DNA of 64,000 bases from Dermanyssus gallinae (Eukaryota > Arthropoda > Arachnida > Mesostigmata > Dermanyssidae): contig QVRM01002135.1 of the NCBI GenBank assembly GCA_003439945.1, forward strand, positions 186,001 through 250,000, written 5' to 3'. The translations under genes were made by a program, and so were the position numbers. Of this stretch, positions 13,285 through 24,893 are shown in pieces. Position 1 is the stretch's first letter; every line of letters starts with the position of its first letter. The notes beneath the pieces were generated by a model, which saw nothing but the letters and a program-made list of their open reading frames with translations, made no database searches and was not told where the DNA came from.

Positions 13285-13285
<1 letters not shown>
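12381..13285. other. unique sequence, no recognised gene
   Basis: A (TA)n microsatellite lies at 12790-12825. The 12.95-13.25 kb part is GC-richer with a C run near 13120. ORFs on both strands overlap there without a domain. Confidence 0.5.

Positions 13286-13321
<36 letters not shown>
13286..13321. repeat. (TC)n microsatellite
   Basis: Pure TC units preceded by a C/T-rich run from 13270. Read in either strand it inflates the overlapping ORFs with Ser-Leu or Arg-Glu repeats. Confidence 0.95.
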
Positions 13322-13325
<4 letters not shown>

Positions 13326-13780
13326 GATGAAGGCGCGCGCGCATCGTTTAGCTTCATTCAGCGGCGTTACGACAGCGACATTGATCGTTCGAAGGCGATG
13401 GACGCCGTTCCGCGCCGTGTGCACACGCAAGAGAATGCATACATGTGCATGCACGAATGTGTATTGCACTGCGACGTACGGCCGTTTGATAAATGCCAGA
13501 TACATCGGTTGAGGGGTGTGGGGCACGCATTGGATGGCGTGGAGGCATTGGGGCGTTCTCGCAACGCGAGAGGTGGCGACGCCAACGACAACGACGACAA
13601 AGTACGCTCGCATACACTTGGCGTGGCTTCGATTGTATATCGAATGGGTATTGCTGGTGCTGCGATGCTATATACGAGTGGTCACCAATGGCAGGCAAAA
13701 GGCAGCCAGCCGTCGAAGCATGTGTATATGCTGCACACGGGTGCAAATGTGCATAAATATTTTCTTATAAATACGGCGCA

Positions 13781-13818
<38 letters not shown>

Positions 13819-14030
13819 CACATATATATATATAACTAAACCGACATATCGACGCATACACACCTGCATGCGTATTTTGAACGTATACATACAAACGTAC
13901 ATACGTATGTAGGAATGTACACCTGCATACGTTTATATACACACACACACACACACGCACACACATACATAGATCTAGTCCATACCTAATATGCATTACT
14001 GCCAAACGTAGGCAGCCGGCACGTAGGCAA
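13322..14030. other. non-coding, multiple overlapping spurious ORFs
   Basis: The 239-codon plus ORF (13116-13835) crosses (TC)n and (TA)n microsatellites and ends in the TA tract at 13785-13832. Several other frames are open over the same bases, which points to composition rather than a gene. A (CA)n tract lies at 13939-13964. Confidence 0.55.
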
Positions 14031-14179
14031 TTATTCCGCTCGGGTAGCTGCTTCGTATCGGGGCCCGACCGCGTACCTAACATGGCCGACGGCACCGCCG
14101 CCAACGCCGCCGCTGCTGCTGCTGGCAGCTGTACCGCCCGCGCTGTCGCCGCTGGTGCTCATCATCATCGTCGTCGTCG

Positions 14180-14212
<33 letters not shown>

Positions 14213-14580
14213 CCATCATCATCATCGTCGCCGTCGTCCTCATCATCATCATCATCATCGACAAGACTGCCATCATTGCTGTCACCGCCACCGGCGTTGT
14301 CGTGACGGTGAGCTGTTGTGGTTAGCTGCAAGTTTTGTCCCGTATTCGTCGTCGTCGTTGTCGTCGTCGTAGTCTTCGTCTTCATCGTCGTTCTCGGCCT
14401 GCTTCTAATGAAGTACAACAAACTGTTCTTGCTGTTGCTGCTAGAGCTACTCTGCTACACGTTGCCTGCAAGCTACTCGATCGTGTCTACTGCTCTACTG
14501 CTTCTGCTGCTGCTGCTGAGGCTCGGACTACTACTTGGGCTACTGCTTGATCGAGACAAGACAAGAAGACTTCGATAAGG
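14031..14580. repeat. trinucleotide-rich block (CAT/CGT/CTG)
   Basis: Impure (CAT/CGT)n spans 14157-14262. GTC-type repeats follow at 14345-14395 and CTG/CTA repeats at 14425-14545. Depending on frame the reads give poly-His, poly-Asp or poly-Met, so I treat the overlapping ORFs as artefacts. A genuine homopolymer-rich exon cannot be excluded. Confidence 0.8.
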
Positions 14581-14859
14581 GCGACGGCGACGAATGGCGG
14601 GTGGTGGCCAACTCTAGAGAACAGGTAGCTTGTTGCTTCTCGACCAGCGACTACTGGTCGCTCGACCGAGTCGACCGCTAGAGCTGGCGCGGGGGTCTGT
14701 CGATGCCGCGGCCTCATGCAGCAGACATGCACGATGCACGATTGTAATAGAAGTTGTAGTACGCGTAGTAGTTACGTAGAAGGACGCGGACGCCACAGCA
14801 GTGGTGGTCGCCTGTGGTAGTCTGATCCTGTTGGGACGAGCTTTGTGCTTACGGTGCAT

Positions 14860-15110
14860 GACGTGGCATGCAAGACGAGACGAAACCAGACAAGACAGAC
14901 ACGAGACAAGACGAGGACGCAAGCAAGCCAGGACGCACGATGGCGTGAGGAGGGACTTGGGCGAACAAAGCGAACCGCATCTTACTCAAAGGAGAAGAAG
15001 AAAAATACGCAGGAGAATGAGCAAGTACGAGGAATACGAGGAGGAGAAACAAGACGAAAAAAGAAGACGAAGAAGAAGATGGGGAAGAAGAAGAAGGAAG
15101 ATTTTGGTTG
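14860..15110. repeat. purine-rich low-complexity block
   Basis: The plus strand is strongly biased to GA/AAG/GAC words from about 14860 to 15110, with a (GA)n tract further on at 15258-15275. The 181-codon minus ORF here is Ser/Leu-rich and follows the pyrimidine composition. Confidence 0.75.
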
Positions 15111-15275
15111 TTTGACGACGCACTACGCGGCCGTTCGACTACGATGAAGCACCACGCATCTATGCAGAGCAAGTAGGCGGTGGGTTGGCACGCGCAACGA
15201 GGACTCAACGTAGGAACGCCGAGTAGGAGACACGACAAGAAAAGTAGGCAAGAAAGGGAGAGAGAGAGAGAGAGA

Positions 15276-16354
15276 ACGAAGGGAAGGGCAAACGCAGGGA
15301 GGGGCACAGGCGACACAGTTCGAGGGCCCAAAGGTTGTGCGATATGAGAAAAAAGGTGGATGACATGCAAGCTGGCAAGCAGCGTTCTGTCCATCGTTAT
15401 GGTATTCCCTGTCTATTTTCTCTGGCGACGCTCTCTTGTTCTCGGCCTCTGCTCTACTTCTTTATAGCTCTCCTTCTATTTAACGAAAACGCACGCACAC
15501 ACACACACACACACACGCATGCTTGCATACACAGAGTCTGTCGCTTTTTTCCTTCGAACGACGGTCCCGCCTGCTTGCTCTCTTGAGGTCGGTCGTTCGT
15601 TCGTTTGGGACACTTGAGTGGTCGTCGTCGTCGTCGTAGTTGAACGACTTCGAGCGTGTAAAGATGCTTCGGCAGATTCGAAAAGCGAACGCAGGCCAAA
15701 AGAAAATACAACAGAACGGGAGAGATCGAGAGAGAGAGAGGAATAGCCCGCGCGGCATAGAACAAGGACAAAACAAGGGCGGGCTAGCCGGACAGGCACA
15801 CAATCAGAACAAATCAACGTCTACCGGACGCAATCTATACAGACGGCTCTGCTATTGCTGCTGCTGCGGTTGCTGTGTCAGCGGATTCCCAGCCACATCA
15901 CTACAATTCCATCTAGGATATTTGGCGGACGGCATAGACAAGCCATACAAGAACTACGTCGTCGTCCTACCACCGGTGGCCTCATCCCTGCAAGACCCCG
16001 CACGATTGGGTAAATAGGCGAATGCGTAGGAGATGAGGGGGGGGGGGCTATTAGTTTGAAGCCTCTGTTGCTGCTCCTGCTACTGTAGTGGCCTGCAGCG
16101 GGGCAACCAAACTTGTCTTTCGTCGTACCGTAAGAGGCTGTTATGCTACCAGGGCAAGAATAACAACTAGCACTTCGCAGTCGTCATTATGCGTCGCTTC
16201 TATGCGGTACGTTTGGGCAACTATTGCCGTCTCAGGGGCTGGCTCTGTGACAATTTGCGCGCACTTCGCACCCTTGTGAATCGCGCGGCGCCATTCTCCA
16301 ACGAGACAGACGACGAAACACTGCTGACCGACCGACCGCCATGCAGCGACTCAC
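15276..16354. other. low-complexity and unique sequence
   Basis: (AC)n at 15491-15516, a short (GTC)n at 15620-15637 and an 11-G run at 16037-16047. A plus frame from 15640 is open for 125 codons with a TTG start. It is Arg/Glu/Gln-rich and has no domain I recognise. Confidence 0.45.
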
Positions 16355-16444
16355 CATGAGAGTGTACGAGCGAGCGTATACGGTATCGTAACGAACGCCG
16401 TTGGCGTATAATGTCAATGTCCGTCCGTTGTCGTTCATGTCTGC
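16355..16444 (-). CDS. candidate internal exon, unknown protein
   Basis: On the minus strand an acceptor-like GTAGTTGCCGCAG ends at 16445, and a strong donor CATG|GTGAGTCG starts at 16354. The 90 nt between them are exactly 30 codons in phase 0 and encode a segment containing NDNGRTLTLYANGVRYDTVY. A second frame is also open (Arg-rich). The local sequence is CpG-rich, which lengthens ORFs by chance. No family is recognised. Confidence 0.28.
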
Positions 16445-17606
16445 CTGCGGCAACTACTCCTAAGCATACGAGCCCTACATAGATGACACAACGCCACTGC
16501 CGGAGAACACTCGGCTTTAGCAGCAAGTGACCGGTGTAATTTATCGATGGCGATGCGCGCACGTTTCCTTCTTCATCATGCTCTGTGCTGCGTGTCGTTG
16601 TTCGCATTGCTGTACTCTATCAATTGCACACAATCGTTGCATTCCACCAGCACAGTTCGATCAAAAATATTGAGGTCGTCACTCCATACGCATTAGCGCA
16701 TGATCACAACGCTATTGCAATTGTGACTGGCGATATCTCTAACGAACTACCGCTACTACTACTATTACTACTTCTGCCACTAAGGGTAAGCTTTTTGGGC
16801 TGACTCTAAGCCAACATTTAACGCCTATCGAACCGCTCTCGCATTGCTTCATAAGACAGGCCCAATAGGTACAAATACTACTACTACTACTACTAGAGTT
16901 ATTGCGTCTGCTATTTATATTAGTAGCAGTAGTAAACTTAGCAATTATGCTGCTGCTGCTACTAACTGTTGCTACTATGACTAACGCAACTGCAATTCAT
17001 ACTGTAGGTATATTATGCGCTTTCTTGTTTCTGTCTGTAGCTAGATAGTAGAGTTAGGCATGAGCGCCGCCACAGGCTTGGTGCCGCTGCTGTTGATTCT
17101 TTCTGCCTTTCCATCGGTCAGATCTTGAGCAGCTTAGTGCGGAGATCGCTTGCGATCCAGGGGTTCGTCGTTTTGTGTTTTGCTACTGACGGCTACGAAC
17201 GGGTAGCACCGCAACGAACAACGTCCTTATTAGCAAGGTCGTCGTATCGTAGTCGACTTGTGCTCGTTGCTGTTGTCACTCAACCGAAGCTCGGTCTTGT
17301 TTGTCGGGATGTATCTTCCAGCCGGATCATGTACGATTATATGTCTGCGTTTGTCTCGTATGTCTACGTGATGTAAGCCGGCAACGACGCGCAGTAGAGA
17401 TCAACAGTTGCTATATATATATATATAAGCAGGTTACGAAACGAGTGGCCTCTAAAGATACTAGTGTGTCGCCGTTGAATCAGTATATGCATTATCTACT
17501 CGTCCGATTTTAATGTTTAAAGCCTGCTATATGCATAGTTATTTTTTAAAAATACAGTGAGTTTATATTCCGTATAAAATAACAGTGGTAGTAAAAGCAT
17601 TCGTGC
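16445..17606. other. unique sequence with CTA/CTG short repeats
   Basis: Short (CTA)n tracts occur at 16750-16785 and 16877-16896, and (TA)n at 17410-17428. No gene is supported. Confidence 0.5.
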
Positions 17607-17815
17607 ATATAAATATAAATATAAATATAAATATAAATATAAATATAAATATAAATATAAATATAAATATAAATATAAATATAAATATAAATATAAATAT
17701 AAATATAAATATAAATATAAATATAAATATAAATATAAATATAAATATAAATATAAATATAAATATAAATATAAATATAAATATAAATATAAATATAAAT
17801 ATAAATATAAATATT
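17607..17815. repeat. (ATAAAT)n hexanucleotide array
   Basis: About 209 bp of nearly uninterrupted ATAAAT units (about 34 copies), bounded by GTGC on the left and ATTGGC on the right. All frames are open through it, giving Ile-Asn, Ile-Tyr or Ile-Phe dipeptide repeats, so the ORFs that cross it are artefacts. The purity and length suggest recent expansion by slippage or unequal exchange. Confidence 0.97.
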
Positions 17816-18940
17816 GGCAAAAATAGCCTTGTTAGCTCTTCTTTGTTTTGTCTCGCATTTCTCGTTCATTGCGTTCAAACGTTTGCAGATTCATATTCAT
17901 TTTGTGTGGCCTTGGAATTTTATCTCTGCCTCGGAGTCGGCAGCAAATTTCCGTATACAGCGTCCGTATATACGGGGGACGGATAAATTTGAGGATGTGT
18001 GTGTATGTGTGTGTGTGTGTGTGTGTGCCATCATCATCTTACGACATATTCCTTTTCTCTTGGCCTTCGGCCTGCTGCTGCAATGCGAGGCGAGGCGATG
18101 GCGGCAGATGAAAATCGTTCCATTAGAGTCGCGCAGCCCGCCCGAAGGAGTTGTCGGTCAATTTGCGATATGCCAACACACACGTACACTCCAGTACACA
18201 TCCGTCCGTACACATTTCGAATTCAGACCGCTTCTTCGCGTCAGCTGAGGTGGCGCGCAGTCGCGGCTGGGTCGCAAAACTCTCTTCGAAACCTCAAAAA
18301 CTGCGCAACTGCGTGGAAACTTACCGCCGCGACATAAAAAGTTCCTTTAGTTACTACTACGACATATATTACTGCTATTTCCACATAGGACCGTGGGTAA
18401 AAACTCTAAAGCACATCAAACGACACCAAGCTCGCCTTCATGGTAATCTATTTATAGCGGGCGCACATATCTTGACTGGCCTTTGCATTGCTCGGTAAAT
18501 TTTATTATGCCTGATAACGCAGCGGCACACACACGAACTATAAGCGTATAGTAACTAGCAAATAGTAATCTGCCATGATTAGTTAAGACTTATATATAGA
18601 TATATAGTCTAACCTTTTATGTCGCTAGTTATTTTTGGCTCACATGTATGCTATACTACGTTTGAATGAACGTTTTAATACACACATATATCTGTACACC
18701 TGGAGGCGTGTGTCTATTTGTAAACATAAACCGTACATAAGCAACCCAAGGTGTAATTTACACTCTCGCCTTCTAACGTAAAAAATGGTAGGATTTCGTT
18801 AAAATGTGTACCAGGGCGGATCGAAAAAGTGCAGTATTTAAAATTTTAAAGGTTATTTGATACCAAATTTAACACCAATGTGCGTTTGACTGTTCTTTTT
18901 TCAACTAAAAGGGAATCATCTTTCATAAATGTTTGCCACT
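17816..18940. other. unique sequence with a (TG)n tract
   Basis: (TG)n at 17996-18027 and an imperfect 25-bp palindrome around 18587-18611. No gene is supported. From about 18800 the DNA may already be the 5' part of the mariner relic. Confidence 0.5.
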
Positions 18941-19170
18941 TAGTTCTACGATCAATAGAGAATAATGCCGCAAAATTTTAAGAAGGAATTGCGCGAGAAC
19001 ATCCGCTTCAAGAGTCCTGAACTGTGGACAAACAATTCTTGGATACTCCATCACGATAACCGGCACACAACGTTACTTATGTCAGATTATTTAATGAGAA
19101 AATCGATTTTCGTAACTTCCCTAGTCGCCGGACTTGGCTTCTTGCCTTGTACATCCCGTATATGTAAAAC
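18941..19170 (+). mobile_element. mariner transposase relic (third-domain fragment)
   Basis: Two plus-strand frames match the C-terminal catalytic region of mariner-family (IS630/Tc1) DD34D transposases. One frame, from the ATG at 18965, gives PELWTNNSWILHHDN, the motif around the second catalytic Asp (canonical W...WILHHDNAP). Near 19124 a different frame reads SPDLASC, equivalent to the canonical SPDLAPCDFF. The switch of frame and a degraded stretch after HHDN show the copy is dead. The first catalytic motif, the N-terminal DNA-binding region and terminal inverted repeats were not found, so this is a truncated fragment. Confidence 0.8.
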
Positions 19171-19201
19171 CGCTCTAGTTGTGGCGGTTGTTAGTTTTTG
19201 A

Positions 19202-19250
19202 AACATACGAGATACGAATATACGCTAAAATAACGGCGTTACCAAAAACG

Positions 19251-19296
<46 letters not shown>

Positions 19297-20893
19297 GAAC
19301 TGTTACAAACTTGTATTAGAACGGTAATTACGTACGTTACAAATATATTTAAAGAGCGTAAATTATACCTACATTAAAAAATAGAACGAGCGGTTTAAAA
19401 CATCACCCGTACGCTCATGCAGGGGTTAGCTAATTTGAGGTCTCGCCTAGGGTCGTCGTAGTAGTCATTGGTTGTGATGAATACTAAAATGTATGAGTCG
19501 TACAAACATACATACGCCACACGCATATATATATATATATACAAAACAATATCGTAGGCCTCCGTGTCGATAAAGTTGGGGGGGGGGGGGGTGGGGCTGT
19601 TACCATAGCAACACTCCAACCCATTTTCCTAGCCCAAGCAGTATGACCAAACAAACGAGTGTCTGCTGCCCTATCTCGAAATATAACTGTATGTGTCTCC
19701 ATATGTTTACGAGCTCCCCGATAGTAGGCTGGCTATTCGACGATAGCGGCTGGTGCGAGTTGTGCCCAGCTAGGGCCGACGCCCTTTTGTCTGGGCACGG
19801 TGGTCCCCCGATCGTTGGTCGGTGGTAATGCTACTCGAACGCGGAGCGCGATGGTTGCGAGCGAGTAAGTGTCTACATACACACATGCATACTTATCTGT
19901 GTGCAAAGGTGTTTAGCATTGACTGCGAGTGGTGAACAAGAGAGCGGACTCATATATGAATAGCTGTAGCCACGTACATAGGCCCGGACAGAACGGCACG
20001 GACTTTGCTCAGCTCGCCCGCTACACTTCTTCTAGCCGGTGAATGGGGATTGTTTGTCTTATTAGTCCAGGTACGCGCGAAGAACGCCTGCTATGAAACA
20101 TGTATAACCGTATCGTCTTGGTGTTTTCATCGTTACTGTTCAGTGTACTGTCGCCAGGCACGTCATGTACGTATCAGGTCCTAATTATAAGACCAGTACT
20201 GTAAATCGGCAGCAGATGTTCAATCATTACTGAAAGTATTTCTCGCACAAATAGTATCAGGCAGAATTGCTCTAGATCTCACTTCTGATAGAACATATTG
20301 TTCGCCAGCCGCAGAAAAAATTGACACACGGGCTGAAATATCTCGCTGAGTGTGCGGCTATAACGTAGAAGCCGGAATGTTAGCAAGATAGTGGCGTATC
20401 TTTCAATGCCTTCTGTAACGCTGTATAATAACACGCCTTGTCATTCCCAACTTGATTCAAGGTTTTAAAGCCAGCACCTGCTCAGACATGTGACGATCGA
20501 AGCTCGAAAACTCTTAGTGACATCTCTTGAAACTTACGTTTATAGTAGATGCATCATGTACTGTGTCTGCGTATGCCAAAAAGAAAAACAGCGATTGCGG
20601 CTTCAAACTATCATGAATATAAAGTTACGAACCTACGATCAGCTAGAATAGTTCCATATTAATTTAGCCGAGCAGTTAACGTAAAAAACGACGTAATTCT
20701 AGATGGCCATCGCAACATCTCGTTGTAATAGCGTAGCTGCAATAGAAATCGCAGTAGGATTTGTTGGCGTTGCTCTGCGCGCCGCTGCTCGTATGATTGT
20801 TGCTTTAAATGTCTTAATTACTGCTGTTTTCCTTGGTTAATGCTGACGTCGTTATTTGGCCGTGTTGTGACGCGCACGTTTATGGGCACGTTT
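19202..20893. other. unique sequence with microsatellites
   Basis: (TA)n at 19255-19294, (TA)n at 19524-19540 and a 14-G run at 19578-19591. A GTAAGTGT donor-like site lies at 19865. From 19.9 to 20.9 kb I see nothing. Confidence 0.5.
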
Positions 20894-21518
20894 TTACTGA
20901 GGGCGCCCGTCACCCCGTCTGACTGATATCAGCACTTTGTCGAGCGATCCAAAAAAGGGCCAGTGGTAAATTATTACGGTACGGAACGTCGACGAGCTTC
21001 GAACGGGTGGAGTTTGGCCATTGAAACTTGACTCCACGGTTATTCCAGACAGGAACGTAACAAGGCATTTTTGCCAGACGTTCAGCAGCCGGCCGCCTGC
21101 TGCCACAGCTCGGTTTAACGAAATTTACGGCTCCTAGAACGTAACGACAGAGAGAGAGGCATAGTTATTCCAGAAGAGGCAGGGTCGTGAAAATCTAATC
21201 ATTCGTTGCACAGCAGAAGGGCCAGGTTGGCCCCACAGTCGGTGAAACACGCCGTCATTCCTGATAATATATTCGCATTCGGGCGGCACAATTTGGAATT
21301 TAATATCGCTTCGCATCTGTCTTCCAGCTTCCCGATGGGACGGTAGGTGTACATACTCTCGAGGCGGGGCAAGTGGCAAATGTGACAGCAACAGCTATCC
21401 TCTCTAAATACCTTGACAATTGTTCGCGGACATTGAGTGGCATTAATTCCAGCCTCCTGGAATTTCTACAAAACTTAGTTGTGAAATAAGTGGTAACGTA
21501 TGTACCAAAAAAAGGCAT
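20894..21518 (-). other. three successive minus-strand ORFs, possible pseudogene or exons
   Basis: Minus frames at 21300-21518 (72 codons), 21134-21391 (85 codons) and 20894-21106 (70 codons) follow one another in different frames. The last begins MAAGGRLLNVWQKCLVTF and looks protein-like. The succession could be a frameshifted pseudogene, spliced exons or chance. I recognise no family and see no clear introns between them. Confidence 0.2.
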
Positions 21519-22645
21519 TTTTTGTACAAACGTTATCGCTTATTTTAGTGGTTTCGTTATACTAAATAGCTATGAGAAATGAATACCAAACCTAGAGTTA
21601 GGCTTTGAATGTGTTTCTTTACTAGCGACATGCTAAATATGTAATTCATCTTTTGGACTATGCTGATGTCTAACATGTGTTGTTTTGATAATAGCGCATC
21701 TAAAAGCTGATCAGTTATCCGTTAGTATTTTCTTACATTTTTAAGTATTACACAAGAATCACGTTCTTGGCTACATCTTGTTGACTGAGTGACCTGCCAG
21801 GATAAACTCCGAGCCCTTCTGTGACGAAATGCTCAGATAACGAGCTAAAAGTATTTGTAATAAAACAATATTAAGAAACTTAGCATGCAAAAATTTACTG
21901 TGAAATTTTGTTGAGGCGATTTTGGTTTGTACCGTCAACGGTTGTTTGCAGCAGCCGGCGTCCATTTTCGTGCTTAGCTCTATAGGTAAGCTTACACGGC
22001 ATGTCGAAAAGCATCAGGTTGTAGGCTTTTGCTACCACAATTACAATAGTCGTTGTGCTTTCGATGGCATTACACTTTCAGTGGTTACCTCTACCTTTCG
22101 TTTCTCCGTCCCACATAGATTCTCTTTTACTTCATCGAGCTCATCACAGTGGGCGATAATCATGAAATATATATCGTGCGTTTCAGTGGTGCGTGTAATC
22201 CTTGAGCTAAATCCGCAATCTTGGGTGTGTCGGTTTTGCCACCGTCATAGCGGCAAGCGTTATATAGCCGAAGATGGGAGCGGATCGTTGACCCAACTCC
22301 ACCCTCCACACCTAATAGGTAGAGAAATGTTTTCCGACTATGTATGTGATCACACCGCTTTCCTCTTTCCCGTTCCTCTCGCCTTCGTGGCCTGCCTTCG
22401 TATACAAACGTATAAAGTAATTGGTGTGGCTTTCAATTGTTCAACGTTGTCAGTACGCACACGTTGCTGCCCATCGTATTGCTGGCCCTTGTCGGTGCCG
22501 CTGAGCCGGCTGTGGCTTGGTTGTCGCGGCAGTTTCAACTCGCCGCCTTCGTTACTGAAACGTTCAGGGCTCGAGTTCATCGATTTTCTCCGTCTAATCG
22601 CAAACCTAGCAGCACCGTAAAGCGTTTAAGGTGTGTCTGTGTGCA

Positions 22646-22647
<2 letters not shown>
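21519..22647. other. unique sequence with a long unrecognised plus ORF
   Basis: A plus frame is open for 232 codons (21922-22620). Its composition (Ser, Cys, Phe and Leu-rich) has no recognisable motif. A good donor (CTATAG|GTAAGC) falls inside it at 21985, so if any of it is coding it may be spliced. I do not call it a gene. Confidence 0.3.

Positions 22648-22676
<29 letters not shown>
22648..22676. repeat. (TA)n microsatellite
   Basis: Pure AT alternation. Confidence 0.95.
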
Positions 22677-22683
<7 letters not shown>

Positions 22684-22854
22684 GCATGACGGTCAGATGT
22701 GAGAGTGCGTTCAGGCTATAAGAAGAACGAGAAGTAGAAACCGAATCTCTGCCTTGGACTCGTGAATGTAAATCCTAGAGCCTGTTCGGCGGTGTCGTTC
22801 ATTTTCGATCGGCGATACATGTTACAGCTGCCTAAGGGGAGCCGGCGCTGTTCC

Positions 22855-23412
22855 CTACGGCAGCACCCGCAGTGGCGTCGGCTGCGTTCCCGGCGTTGCT
22901 GCTATTACAGATACAACCGTGTCCATTGCTGCTGCGGCGGCGGGGGCGCCGACATCTTCGTCGTCGTTGTCACCAGCGTCCCCACCTTCATCGGCGTTCC
23001 CACCACCACCAGCACCATCACCATCACCATGGCTATCAGCGCCTTTTACTAAGCTTCTGTGCCACAAGTAATAGGCCATCGGGAAATAAGGCGCAGCGCG
23101 AAGCCAGCGCTTGGCCAGATCAGCGAAGCCGCCCAGAGGCCAAAACTGCCTATACTGGGGAGCTGTTTCGCCGTACGAGCGTCGTGTGATGACCACTTTA
23201 GGCTTCGTGCTATCCTGCCATCCCGAACCGTTCCGGCGTTCCGGCGGCGTGTTGGTGCGGCGCGCCTCCGAGCTCACATCGCTGCTACGAGCGATCACTA
23301 CCCACCCAGAGCACCCCAGAGATCGGCACGCTGAGGCCCGTGTCGGCTCGATGACTGGTTGACTGACTGTTGGCCTGCTTGGCTGCTTGGGTAGTCTACA
23401 AGGGGGCCGCAA
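22855..23412 (-). CDS. unrecognised ORF with acidic Gly/Asp/Ala-rich tail
   Basis: The minus strand is open for 185 codons. The middle includes QFWPLGGFADLAKRWLRAAP, a mixed hydrophobic/basic stretch that looks protein-like. A Gly/Asp-rich acidic tract (HGDGDGAGGGGNADEGGDAG) and a short poly-Ala follow. The region is GC-rich and other frames are also long, so chance is a real alternative. No domain is recognised, and an intronless gene of this size would be unusual here. It might be a partial exon. Confidence 0.27.
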   Translation of the reverse strand: MRPPCRLPKQPSRPTVSQPVIEPTRASACRSLGCSGWVVIARSSDVSSEARRTNTPPERRNGSGWQDSTKPKVVITRRSYGETAPQYRQFWPLGGFADLAKRWLRAAPYFPMAYYLWHRSLVKGADSHGDGDGAGGGGNADEGGDAGDNDDEDVGAPAAAAAMDTVVSVIAATPGTQPTPLRVLP

Positions 23413-24893
23413 AGGGGTATGAGGAGAAGAAGACGAAGACGACGACGACGGCGACTACAACGACAACGAGAGTGTAGGAGGACGAAAGGCACCGACCGTA
23501 TGCCGGAATAGGACAGGGAGGGGCACTCGTTAGGTTTTATGGTCCTAATAATCCCCTTCCTCCGCACTTCGACGGAGGCAGGCGAAGTCAAACCAGGGTG
23601 ATCGGCGAGAGCTAGGTAAAGCCAATACATAGAGACGGGCAGACGGAGGACACCTAAAATCGAAAAAAGAGAAAAAGTCAAGGAGAGGAACGAGAAAAAG
23701 AGAGAACACCGGAGACGACCAAAAGGAAAGCAGGGGAGAAAGATGAAAATAAATAGCCAGAAGGTAAGGACAAAGTCCTGTCGCTTTAGAGACGAGCCTC
23801 GATGCGCTGAGGAACATTACCCGTTATTGTCAGAAGCTTACGGGGTACGTGTTCACGTTCTGTGGTTCATTGTTTGTGGTTTGGTACAAGATATCTTGTT
23901 ACGCAGGGAATTGGATTCATAATTTATTCACCTGTGCACTAATATCTATAGGCTGAGCTTATTTGTATGTCTGTTCCATGGCCTATCATTAATAAAATAT
24001 TGTTTATATTCAGTAAGCGAGGGGCACATTCGCTTACCATAGAAATCATGGTATAAACAAGATTGCGAAATCTGCTAGTAGTGGACGCCCAAGAAGGACG
24101 CGCGCGGTAAGTACAAACGCCTTACTTACCGCGTTAGCAACGGCATGGGAAAGGGTACGGACAACCACTAAATTCGACCACCACATTCGTCGAGCTCGTG
24201 CGTATAAAAAATGGAACGAATACAAATACTCTATTTTTCTTATGCAAACCTTGCATTAGGCAAACTTAAAATCAAAATTACTTTCTTGTCTCTTAGCCGC
24301 TTTAGGCACTGTAACAATTTTGTGTTTATTTGTGTTACTAAATTGCAGTTTCTTCAAAGAAAACAGCGTATGCAAACATTACAAAATTGAAAACAAAAAC
24401 AAAACAAAAACATTGTGGAAGTTTGTGTTGCTTCGGCCGTTTATAAGCGTCCGTTTTCGTTATTGTTTCTTCTGTTTATCTTATCTTGCCGGGTAGACGT
24501 TGCTTTTTTGTTTCCACGGTCGTTTCCCTAAAATGGTCTGGCGTTGTCGGACGTTCGTCTGTTTTCAGCGACCTCGACGGCCCGCGGCGCACTTTCATTA
24601 GCTGTACCGCAATATTGGTCTGGCAGAGCGGTAGGAGAATTCGTAGACGAGTTTTGCCGACTCGTTTTAGAATGCTTCTTTACTTCCGATTCCGTGTGTC
24701 TCTCGCGCTCTGTAACGCAAGACAAAGGAGAGGTTAACAAAAGTACCTCTAAAGAATACTAGATGCTGTCGTTTGTTTACAGCAGAATGCAGTGTCGGCT
24801 GTTATCATCTTGAGGTTCGATTGTCTCCGAGCCAGTTGATAGAGCGCAGGCGAGAAAAAATTGTTTCACATGTTTTTTTCATCATCCCTGCAG
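23413..24893. other. purine-rich block then unique AT-richer sequence
   Basis: Positions 23420-23780 are purine-rich on the plus strand (GAAGAC, GAGAAAG words) and give a spurious 127-codon minus ORF. A hairpin with donor-like arms lies at 24103-24133. The 24.2-24.45 kb part is AT-rich with A runs. No gene is supported. Confidence 0.5.

Noticed and set aside
13116..13835. 239-codon plus-strand ORF
   Set aside because: It crosses (TC)n and (TA)n microsatellites, and several other frames are equally open; composition explains it.
14157..14262. Poly-His or poly-Asp coding repeat
   Set aside because: All frames of the (CAT)n tract are open; no flanking coding evidence.
14849..15394. 181-codon minus ORF, Ser/Leu-rich, resembling a membrane protein
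   Set aside because: Follows from the purine-rich plus strand; no genuine hydrophobic periodicity or motif.
17546..17986. 110-133-codon ORFs on both strands with Ile-Asn/Ile-Tyr repeats
   Set aside because: Direct translation of the (ATAAAT)n array.
21922..22620. 232-codon plus ORF
   Set aside because: No recognisable motif, and a strong donor lies inside it; kept only as a note.
24805..24860. tRNA-like sequence with GGTTCGATT
   Set aside because: No box A at the right spacing and no cloverleaf stems.
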